From the NCBI GenBank assembly GCA_016866335.1, contig VGMT01000025.1, positions 1 through 34,060 on the forward strand: 34,060 nucleotides of DNA. The letters run 5' to 3'. Below are positions 17,440 through 23,880 of the stretch, one piece after another. Below the pieces are notes generated by a model. It had not been told where the DNA came from, searched no databases, and saw nothing but the letters and a program-made list of their open reading frames with translations. The stretch's first letter is position 1; each line of letters opens with the position of its first letter. The position numbers and the translations under genes were made by a program. Origin of the DNA: Bacteroidota bacterium. GTDB taxonomy: Bacteria > Bacteroidota > Bacteroidia > CAIKAF01.

Positions 17440-17535
17440 ATTTAACACTTAAAACTATCTTGCGCCGGGTTGCTGTAGTGCGAATAAAATGAGCAACTAT
17501 GACTGGCAATTGGGGTTGAAATGGAGTTGTTAGAC
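17440..17535. other. Imperfect palindrome with attC-like layout
   Basis: The outer pair is TTTAACACTT (17441-17450) with AGTTGTTAGA (17525-17534). The inner pair is GTTGCT (17469-17474) with AGCAAC (17492-17497). The outer boxes fit the loose RYYYAAC and GTTRRRY forms of integron attC sites, and the length near 95 bp is in range. No integrase is present. This is suggestive only. The rest of the 533-bp gap 17074-17606 shows no supportable gene. Confidence 0.35.
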
Positions 17536-17606
17536 GAACTGACGTTTGTGGCAATGGCCCGTTTGCAGGCACTTAAAAAGATTATTGAAAATCTTATATT
17601 TACGTT

Positions 17607-17900
17607 ATGAATTTAGACAACTCGACTTTAGACGCAATCAAGGAATACTTTAGAACTCGACCCGTTCTTAAAGCATATTTGTTTGGTTCTTATGTGAGGG
17701 GACAAGCAGACAACCATAGCGATATTGATATTTTAGTCGACTTGGATTATTCTCAAAGAATCGGTTTGGGATTCGTTCAGATGCAAATTGATCTTGAGAA
17801 AATGCTGAAAAAGAAGGTAGACCTAGTCTCTTCAAACAGCCTTTCAAAATATATAAAGCCACTAGTTGACAACGAAAAGAAACTGATTTATGCGCGGTAG
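17607..17900 (+). CDS. MNT-domain nucleotidyltransferase (MntA-like antitoxin), first copy
   Basis: This 97-residue minimal nucleotidyltransferase carries the GS-x10-DxD motif intact as GSYVRGQADNHSDIDILVD, the catalytic signature of MntA. In type VII systems MntA adds AMP to its HEPN partner and so silences it. The C-terminal half (IGLGFVQMQIDLEKMLKKKV then DLVSSNSLSKYIKPLV) is typical. Its stop overlaps the start of the next reading frame, a HEPN gene that is frameshifted and truncated. It therefore appears to be an antitoxin without a working toxin, unless it acts on the second HEPN encoded 450 bp downstream. AT-rich. Confidence 0.88.
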   Translation: MNLDNSTLDAIKEYFRTRPVLKAYLFGSYVRGQADNHSDIDILVDLDYSQRIGLGFVQMQIDLEKMLKKKVDLVSSNSLSKYIKPLVDNEKKLIYAR

Positions 17901-18071
17901 ATTAGGAGATGTTGCTCGATTGAAACACATCCTCGATTCAATTGTCGAAATAGAATCCTATCTAATAGACACTGATTATGAAGCATTCTTAAAAATTCAA
18001 TGATGAGATTTGCTTGCACCTATTTGCAAAATGCTCAAGGCCCTGAACAACTAAAAAAAGTGTATCTTTAA
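17890..18071 (+). pseudogene. Frameshifted and truncated HEPN toxin remnant
   Basis: From the ATG at 17890 the frame reads MRGRLGDVARLKHILDSIVE and on to YEAFLKIQ, then stops at 18001. That is the usual opening of a HEPN (DUF86) toxin. Moving one frame over near 17992 restores the family sequence KNSMMRFACTYLQ, after which it diverges and stops at 18069-18071. Normal members run about 110-115 residues with a late RxxxxH motif, which is absent here. The gene therefore has a frameshift and has lost its catalytic half. It overlaps the upstream MNT gene by 11 bp, as an intact pair would. Confidence 0.8.
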
Positions 18072-18074
18072 ATA

Positions 18075-18356
18075 ATGATAACTCCACAACAGGAAAATAT
18101 AATTAAAACTGTTACCCAAAGGGTTAAGCCTACTTTTATTGGGGTGTTCGGCTCTTATGCTCGTGGAGAAGAGCATGAAAAGAGTGATCTTGATATACTT
18201 ATCGATTTTGAAATGAAGGTTGATCTTCTTGAGTTAATTGGGTTGGAGCAAGAACTTTCTGAACTACTTGGTATCAAGGTAGACCTGGTTACTTTGCGCT
18301 CGGTAAATGCATCCCTAAAGCCATTTATTGAATCGGATTTAATCAGGTTGGTTTGA
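18075..18356 (+). CDS. mntA: MNT-domain nucleotidyltransferase (MntA-like antitoxin), second copy
   Basis: This 93-residue protein has an intact GS-x10-DxD motif, GSYARGEEHEKSDLDILID, needed for transferring AMP to the HEPN partner. The tail (LIGLEQELSELLGIKVDLVT) follows the family pattern. Its TGA overlaps the TTG start of the HEPN gene, so antitoxin and toxin are coupled in the standard order. The start codon lies 4 bp after the HEPN remnant. TATCTTTA at 18063-18070 resembles a -7 promoter box, but no spaced TTG element is clear. It differs enough from the first MNT gene to be a separate acquisition or an old duplication. Confidence 0.9.
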   Translation: MITPQQENIIKTVTQRVKPTFIGVFGSYARGEEHEKSDLDILIDFEMKVDLLELIGLEQELSELLGIKVDLVTLRSVNASLKPFIESDLIRLV

Positions 18357-18700
18357 AAAAAGATCCAATTATTTATATAGAGCACATCGATTCATGCATT
18401 TCCAGAATAAAAGAATACACGGAAGGGATTGATGAAGATGGTTTTTTAAAGAACAATCTGATTCAAGACGCCGTAATCAGAAACTTTGAAATCATTGGTG
18501 AAGCAGCTAAAAAGTTAAACGATGATTTCCGTGCAAAGTACTCAGAAATTGAATGGAAGAAGATCGCAGGGATGAGAGATAAATTAATCCACGATTATAT
18601 AGGCGTTGACCTTTGGGCTGTATGGGGAGTTGTGGAGAATATTATTCCTACACTTAAAACTCAAATTGAAGATATTATTAAGAAAGAAAAAGGCCTCTAA
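18353..18700 (+). CDS. hepT: HEPN-domain toxin (HepT-like RNase)
   Basis: This 115-residue HEPN (DUF86) protein has the R-x4-H-x-Y motif complete in GMRDKLIHDYIGVD. The Arg and His form the RNase site, and the Tyr is the residue modified by MntA in characterised type VII systems. The upstream part (DAVIRNFEIIGEAAKKL) is the usual core helix. The start is a TTG overlapping the stop of mntA. All key residues are present, so this pair is probably active, unlike the broken HEPN just upstream. No further gene is evident in the 204 bp that follow. Confidence 0.9.
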   Translation: MKKDPIIYIEHIDSCISRIKEYTEGIDEDGFLKNNLIQDAVIRNFEIIGEAAKKLNDDFRAKYSEIEWKKIAGMRDKLIHDYIGVDLWAVWGVVENIIPTLKTQIEDIIKKEKGL

Positions 18701-18904
18701 CAGCAACCAAGTGCCAGCCTAAATCTTTCGTCGAAACAACAAATAGATTTTAAAGATTACGTTTTATCTTCGGAATAATGATCTTGTGAAAGGCGGTCCG
18801 ATCGCCTGGCACGCCAACCGTCAGACCATTCTGCACCCCCGTAACCCCTCAATTGTTCTTAAAATTCAGGCTGTATATGGCCGGACCTCCAAACTGCGCC
18901 AAAA

Positions 18905-19828
18905 CTAAGCCGATTGCGGCTGCTCCGACAGGTGTTTTTCAAACCGGTTGTGAATCAATAAAATAAGTAGGCCAAACAGAATTCCAGCCACAATCAAGGC
19001 GGTATTCAGCAAGCCGGTAACCGAAAACGAAATGCGAAGCAAGATGGTCGAAATAACAAAGCCCGAATTTCGAATCACCTTGTGGAATTCATCGGTGTGG
19101 AAAAATGAAAAAAGCAATAAAATCACGTCGGCAAAGATCAATACCGTGAAAAACTGCTCGAAAAAAATGTTGTTGATGTTTTTAAACGAGAGCAAATCGC
19201 TGCCCGTGGCTGGAATCAACCCCAAAGCCCAATGCCCAAAAGAATACACAGCTAACACCAAAAACAAAGGCACCAAAGCGGTGGCAATGGTCTTTTTTAA
19301 TCGAATAAACCGCTGTACAGATTCAACCTGCAACCCTCCTTCAGGAATGCGGGCATAGCGCCGACGGCTTTGTACATTGAACAAATAAATCAAAAAGAAT
19401 AGCACAATCGAAGTAAGTAAATCGTAGGTAAACTGAAGGTCGTAGTTGCTTTTAAACCAGTCGGAGGTGAGCGAAAGGTTCGATAAATCCTTGAACAAAC
19501 GCCGAATAACAATTAGAGTAATAATCTCGTATTGCTTGCTGATGTAGGTAGTAATGGATTTGGGCAGGTAGTAAATCAACAAATAAACCTCATACAGCAG
19601 AATAAACGAAAAGGGGGTATAAATGGCTGCGATGGGATTGCTAAGCAATTCAGCCCCGCCGGGCAGAGAAACCCAACCCCATTGAACCAAATAAATCAGA
19701 GCCAAATGAATTAAAAAAGAAACAATAGCAATGCTTAGAATGGCTTTTTCGCCCCGAATTCGAGCCGAATCGGACAGCAATTTGTTGTGGGCTAGGTGCA
19801 AGAAGCTGGGACGGCCAGTTTGGTTCAT
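18905..19828 (-). CDS. Polytopic membrane protein of unknown function
   Basis: I do not recognise the family. The 307-residue product has a soluble N-terminus of about 28 residues and then six to seven hydrophobic segments, near residues 30-50, 68-88, 135-150, 183-203, 228-245, 258-275 and 278-292. Two charged cytoplasmic stretches stand out: VIRRLFKDLSNLSL and the basic loop NVQSRRRYARIPEGG. The paired helices are faintly reminiscent of ion-channel or transporter proteins, but no selectivity or transport motif is seen. The start MNQTGRP overlaps the stop of a possible small upstream frame (ATGA). It is transcribed away from the accessory block. Confidence 0.7.
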   Translation of the reverse strand: MNQTGRPSFLHLAHNKLLSDSARIRGEKAILSIAIVSFLIHLALIYLVQWGWVSLPGGAELLSNPIAAIYTPFSFILLYEVYLLIYYLPKSITTYISKQYEIITLIVIRRLFKDLSNLSLTSDWFKSNYDLQFTYDLLTSIVLFFLIYLFNVQSRRRYARIPEGGLQVESVQRFIRLKKTIATALVPLFLVLAVYSFGHWALGLIPATGSDLLSFKNINNIFFEQFFTVLIFADVILLLFSFFHTDEFHKVIRNSGFVISTILLRISFSVTGLLNTALIVAGILFGLLILLIHNRFEKHLSEQPQSA

Positions 19829-20040
19829 TTTTTATTGATACTGAGAGTATAACATTCGGAAACCCATAAAGTTCGGCGCCACTCCGATTGGGAGTTCAGA
19901 AGCGGGTTGGCCATTCGAATGAAAAAGCTCAAAGCAAGCGCCGCGATTAAAAAAATCAAGGCAAAAATCCAGCAGGGAATTTGAAAAAACGGCTCCGCAA
20001 CCGCCCCAACGCCGCCCGCGGCAGGGATTGACGAAGCCAC
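19825..20040 (-). CDS. Possible small membrane protein, start inside a repeat
   Basis: This doubtful 71-codon frame is reported because its TGA overlaps the next gene's ATG (ATGA). It also encodes one strong membrane segment (IPCWIFALIFLIAALALSFF) followed by a polar tail ending SINKK. The only start is a GTG at 20040, inside R1 copy D, so the first eight or so codons come from the repeat. Either the repeat has replaced the original 5' end of a small gene, or the frame is chance. Confidence 0.3.
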   Translation of the reverse strand: MASSIPAAGGVGAVAEPFFQIPCWIFALIFLIAALALSFFIRMANPLLNSQSEWRRTLWVSECYTLSINKK

Positions 20041-20162
20041 CCCGCAAGGTTGCCGAAGCCTGGCCCGCTCGGTGCGGAGGCGACCTTGGGAGCCCCCGCA
20101 AACCAGCTGGGCCAGCCTTTCGGCAACCGCGGAGTAGCTCGGAAAGCCCGGCTGCCGCCACC
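19996..20162 (-). repeat. R1 hairpin element, copy D, with shared flank
   Basis: The 142-bp element proper is 20018-20159. It has the core GGCTCCCAAGGTCGC (plus strand 20080-20094) at its centre and complementary arms. Together with a 22-bp flank (CGCAACCGCCCCAACGCCGC and two more bases), the 167-bp block matches 27071-27237 at all but two positions by my reading, in the same orientation. Confidence 0.88.
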
Positions 20163-20293
20163 CTAAAAGTTCTTTAAAGTCCAGCTGAAATTAACCAGAT
20201 AAAAAGGCCTAAAACCGCGGCACACCTTTGAGGCCGCGTTGCCAAAATGAAGCTGCTTAGAAAAAATGATTGAAATTTGCATAAAATAAGCAC

Positions 20294-20797
20294 ATGAATG
20301 AGATTGCCTTCACCAAAGTGAAATTGCCCTTCGGCTGGCTAGGAAACATGGCTCCCTACCCTATTGCCTACAGGGATAAAACGTGGAGAACCACCGAAGC
20401 TCTTTTCCAAGCCCTACGCTATGAAGATGAAGAAATTCAGGAGTTGATTAGAAAAGAGGCCTCGCCAATGGGATGCAAATTTCGGGTAAAAGCCATTGTA
20501 AAGGATTTAACCCAAAGGGGCGAAATGCATAAGCGGGTGGTTGAGCCATTATCAAAACAAGATTTGGAAAACATGGAGCTCTGCATCCGGCTCAAAGTCC
20601 AACAACATCCCTTTTTATTGAAGCAGCTGCTTTTGACCCGTGATTTGCCGATTTACGAGGACGCCACTTCTCGGGGAAAAAGAGGTTCTAACCTATTTTG
20701 GGGTGCCATGAAAACCCCCGATGGCTGGATAGGTGAAAATGCGTTGGGGAAAATTTGGATGAAGGTTAGGGAAGAGGAGGCAGGGAAAAAACCCTGA
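20294..20797 (+). CDS. NADAR-family protein (YbiA-like ADP-ribose-linked N-glycosidase)
   Basis: This 167-residue protein matches the NADAR fold. It opens with FGWLGNMAPYPIAYRDKTW, continues TTEALFQALRYEDEEI and ends with NLFWGAMKTPDGWIGENALGKIWM, the family's conserved N- and C-terminal motifs. Members hydrolyse the glycosidic bond of riboflavin intermediates, and some remove ADP-ribose from guanine in DNA, counteracting DarT-type toxins. No DarT-like gene is visible next to it. Other candidate roles are metabolite repair or NAD-linked defence. It starts the AT-richer accessory block just after R1 copy D; the next gene lies 184 bp downstream. Confidence 0.85.
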   Translation: MNEIAFTKVKLPFGWLGNMAPYPIAYRDKTWRTTEALFQALRYEDEEIQELIRKEASPMGCKFRVKAIVKDLTQRGEMHKRVVEPLSKQDLENMELCIRLKVQQHPFLLKQLLLTRDLPIYEDATSRGKRGSNLFWGAMKTPDGWIGENALGKIWMKVREEEAGKKP

Positions 20798-20981
20798 AAA
20801 ACCAAGGCTAAGCCCTGTTTTTTTGGGGAGCACGACTCCCAACCGACTGCAATTGGAAAAACGGAGCTAGGATGTATTCGGGTTAACCCAAAAATTTAAA
20901 TACATTCGAGTTTATGGTGTATTCATTCAAGTAAGTACCCAGGCCGCTTCCGCGGCGTAGCCTACAAACAAGTTAAATACC

Positions 20982-21893
20982 ATGTTAGACTTTATTGGAG
21001 ATATTCACGGACATGCCGATAAATTGGAGGCCTTGCTTCAAAAAATGGGGTATGAAAAACAAAACGGAACCTATAGGCACCACGAAAGAAAAGCCTTGTT
21101 TCTTGGAGACTACATTGACAGGGGCCCTAAAATCAGAGAGACGCTTGAAATAGTAAAAGCCATGGTGGACGAAGGGCATGCCACGGCCTTAATGGGGAAT
21201 CATGAATACAATGCCATATGCTTCAATTTTGAGGGGAAAAAGGGCGGACATCTTAGGAAACATTTAATAAAAAACATCGTACAGCATTACGAAACCCTTC
21301 AGCAGTTTCATGGAAGTCAGGGTGAATACGCGTATTATTTAGACTGGTTCAAGACATTGCCATTGTACGTAGAAACAAATGAATTTAAGGCCGTTCATGC
21401 GTGCTGGGACAACAAACACATTGGTTTGTTAAAGCATACATTAAACGAAGGTCGGCTTACCGACGATTTAATTTACCAATCTGCAATGGAGGGAAGCGAC
21501 TTTTATAATGCCGTAGATCAAACCCTGAAAGGGAAAGAACTAACCATGCCCAATGGTCTGCATTTTTTCGATAAAGAAAAAAACAAAAGAACGGAGATAC
21601 GAATAAAATGGTGGGAAGACCCGACAAAAATGACCTACAAGGCCATTAGTGTCGAAAACTTAGAAATGTTACCTGAGACGCCTATCCATTTAGGGGAATT
21701 AACCTCGCTGGACTTTTACCCAACCCATGAGAAAATCGTTTTTTTTGGGCATTATTGGCTTAACGGGCAGCCCGAATTTTACAAGCACAACATTTGCTGT
21801 TTGGACTACAGCGTCGCCAAAGGAGGCAAACTTGTGGCCTACCGATTTAATGGGGAAGGCCAATTGGATGCGAACCACTTGGTGTATGTTTGA
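20982..21893 (+). CDS. PPP-family metallophosphatase (calcineurin-like)
   Basis: This 303-residue phosphoesterase has the PPP metal-site motifs in order: DFIGDIHGHADKLEALL (GDxH, Asp7 and His9), LFLGDYIDRGP (GDxxDRG near residues 41-47) and LMGNHEYNA (GNHE near 72-75). A later FFGHYWL histidine is near residue 255. Such enzymes cleave phosphoserine or phosphothreonine, diadenosine tetraphosphate (ApaH-like) or RNA-end phosphates. The insert between GNHE and the final motifs (about 130 residues) is longer than in ApaH, so I call the family only. It lies between NADAR and the metalloprotease; a functional link with NADAR is possible but unproven. Confidence 0.85.
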   Translation: MLDFIGDIHGHADKLEALLQKMGYEKQNGTYRHHERKALFLGDYIDRGPKIRETLEIVKAMVDEGHATALMGNHEYNAICFNFEGKKGGHLRKHLIKNIVQHYETLQQFHGSQGEYAYYLDWFKTLPLYVETNEFKAVHACWDNKHIGLLKHTLNEGRLTDDLIYQSAMEGSDFYNAVDQTLKGKELTMPNGLHFFDKEKNKRTEIRIKWWEDPTKMTYKAISVENLEMLPETPIHLGELTSLDFYPTHEKIVFFGHYWLNGQPEFYKHNICCLDYSVAKGGKLVAYRFNGEGQLDANHLVYV

Positions 21894-21983
21894 GGGTGAA
21901 AATGAAAAAAACAAGCCGAATTGAGACAGTTGAGGATTTACAGGATTAATAAGAAAAAATAAATCTAATAAAACTAATTAATA

Positions 21984-22955
21984 ATGGAAGTAGAACACAA
22001 AATGAGACAAATGGAAATAGAGTTAACAGAATTGTTAATTCAAATTTTCAAAGACCATGGCTGGGAAATCGATAACCTGCCCTCTATTTATGATTCAGAT
22101 GAAACACCTGTCGAAAATCAAGATTGGGATTTTGATCGTTTTTTAGGCGTTTATGAACAAACAAACGGCACTTGGTGTGATGTTGGCAAGGTTATTTTAT
22201 ATCCGAAAAATATTGAAAAGGTAGCAAAGGCATTTTATGAACACGACCAACTATTAAACGTTAATAAAGGGCAGAATAAAAACCTAAAAGAAGGTGAGGT
22301 ATTCCAAAAATCAAACCTGCTTGTATTTCTGCAAGAAGGAGGAAGAACGCCCGATTATGGGGTTAAACTTGAAGACGCGATTGATTTCTTAACGGCAATT
22401 GTGTTAATTCACGAGCTCACCCATTGGATGATTCATTGGAATAGAGATTTTAATGGTATAGCATTAAAATGCAATTTTAATTATGACAATGATGAAAATA
22501 AAAAATTTCACGAAGGTATTGCCCAGTATTTCACAGATAATACCATTAGAAAATTGGGGATTGAAAAAATGATTGCTTTGTTCGAATTTTTAAAACAAAG
22601 GCAATCAAATCCGTACAGGGTTTTTGAAGAATTGAAAACGGATTTGGATGGACACGAGATTAATGTTGCATGTGTTTTCACCGCTTTGGGGGTATGTTGG
22701 AATAATAATTTTAATCAGTTATTTAATGAATTAAAAAACTATAATTATCTCTCGGTACTTTATTTTCCTGAAAATCATCAAAATTCTTATCCAAAAATTG
22801 TTCAAAAAGAGCCCGCCATTGATCAGGCTAAAATAATCGATTGGTGGTACATTAAACCATTCTCAGAATCCAATATTTTTTTGTACGATTACTTTGATCC
22901 TGAGAATAAGTCGAAATATAAAACACGTTATAATTCAAGAAAATTTGGAATTTAA
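21984..22955 (+). CDS. Putative zinc metalloprotease (HExxH), soluble
   Basis: I do not recognise a named family. The 323-residue product has the zincin motif HELTHW (His143, Glu144, His147) within VLIHELTHWMIHWNRDF. Thirty residues later it has FHEGIAQYF (Glu177), a plausible third zinc ligand in the gluzincin arrangement. There is no signal peptide or membrane segment, so it acts in the cytoplasm. The N-terminal part is acidic and helical, and the C-terminus is rich in aromatic residues. The next gene, a GIY-YIG-like nuclease, begins 12 bp after its stop, so the two are almost certainly co-expressed. Strong AT bias marks both. A protease that processes or regulates a partner nuclease is an inference. 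Confidence 0.75.
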   Translation: MEVEHKMRQMEIELTELLIQIFKDHGWEIDNLPSIYDSDETPVENQDWDFDRFLGVYEQTNGTWCDVGKVILYPKNIEKVAKAFYEHDQLLNVNKGQNKNLKEGEVFQKSNLLVFLQEGGRTPDYGVKLEDAIDFLTAIVLIHELTHWMIHWNRDFNGIALKCNFNYDNDENKKFHEGIAQYFTDNTIRKLGIEKMIALFEFLKQRQSNPYRVFEELKTDLDGHEINVACVFTALGVCWNNNFNQLFNELKNYNYLSVLYFPENHQNSYPKIVQKEPAIDQAKIIDWWYIKPFSESNIFLYDYFDPENKSKYKTRYNSRKFGI

Positions 22956-22966
22956 ACTTCAACATT

Positions 22967-23761
22967 ATGATACTAAAACATCCTCCAGTTATTGACTCAA
23001 ACGGCATCCTTTCTAAAAATCCATTCAACGACTTTGACCCATCCAATCCTGCGCATTATCCCCAAGGAGCGGGAGTTTACATCTATGGCATTAAAGTGGA
23101 AATTGATCGCGAAACAAAATTTGTTCCACTCTGCGTGGGAGAAAGTTCAAACCTAAGAAAACGAATATATAACGATCATTTTCAGGGGAAATTCTTAACT
23201 AACCATAATAATCTTACCGCAACTCAACCAAAGACCATTAAGGAAAGGAAAGAGCTTTGGGATTTTTCAAAAAAATCTATGAGCATATTAGAAATATCCA
23301 AAATATACTGTGATTTGCGGATGTATATGGAGGTCAATAAAGGAAAAAAAAGAACTACTAGAGAACACATGTTGAAAATAAATCAATTGAAATATCTGAT
23401 TTACTTTCAAAACGAAAATTTCTTTAACGCGAAATATGGCCATGCTCACCAAATGAATCATAAAAACATTTCTGCATCAGAAGCATGCCAGTTATTCCCT
23501 TCAAGCAACCTTCAAATAAGTCCAACCTTAGCCAACTTTGTTTCCAATTTCTATTTTGTCTATGCTGATGACATGGATGCTGAAATAGCAAATCTCTCGA
23601 ATCCAGAGGATCGCTTGAATATTGAAGTAAAACTCAACCAAGCACTAATTGATAAATATGGGCTTTACACCACTGCGGATAAAAAAAGAAAAGGCCGAGA
23701 TTTTGCTGTTGATTTTGATTTTTCATTAATCGAAAAGAAAATGGTCAACCTCACCATTTAA
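22967..23761 (+). CDS. GIY-YIG-like endonuclease
   Basis: This 264-residue protein shows the GIY-YIG pattern in its first third. GAGVYIYGIKV (residues 34-44) stands for the GIY strand and FVPLCVGESSNLRKRIYND (52-70) for the YIG strand with the catalytic Arg region. The second motif reads CVG rather than YIG. The remaining domain is helical and charged, with a basic patch KGKKRTTREH (about 125-134) and KKRKGRDF near the end. A late acidic residue that could hold the metal is in NIEVKLNQALIDKYG. The family assignment rests on motif reading alone. It forms a tight pair with the upstream metalloprotease. It has no targeting signal and is AT-rich. Confidence 0.7.
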   Translation: MILKHPPVIDSNGILSKNPFNDFDPSNPAHYPQGAGVYIYGIKVEIDRETKFVPLCVGESSNLRKRIYNDHFQGKFLTNHNNLTATQPKTIKERKELWDFSKKSMSILEISKIYCDLRMYMEVNKGKKRTTREHMLKINQLKYLIYFQNENFFNAKYGHAHQMNHKNISASEACQLFPSSNLQISPTLANFVSNFYFVYADDMDAEIANLSNPEDRLNIEVKLNQALIDKYGLYTTADKKRKGRDFAVDFDFSLIEKKMVNLTI

Positions 23762-23880
23762 AATCCCAATTTACTCCAAACACCGCCCATTTGCCTTTGA
23801 TTGTTTTCTGATTTTTTGATACATCAATGGAATGCAATTGCCCTCACAACATCCGCATTGTTTGATCAAAAGACCTTATT

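Noticed and set aside
18786-18908. 40-codon GTG frame (reading GGPIAWHANRQTILHPRN) overlapping the end of the membrane-protein gene
   Set aside because: It is too short, without recognisable homology or signals. It is possibly a gene tail left by rearrangement.
20783-20824. CAGGG/CCCTG pairing followed by seven T after the NADAR gene, as a terminator
   Set aside because: Two alternative short stems compete, neither longer than 5-6 bp and neither with a good loop. Too weak to list.
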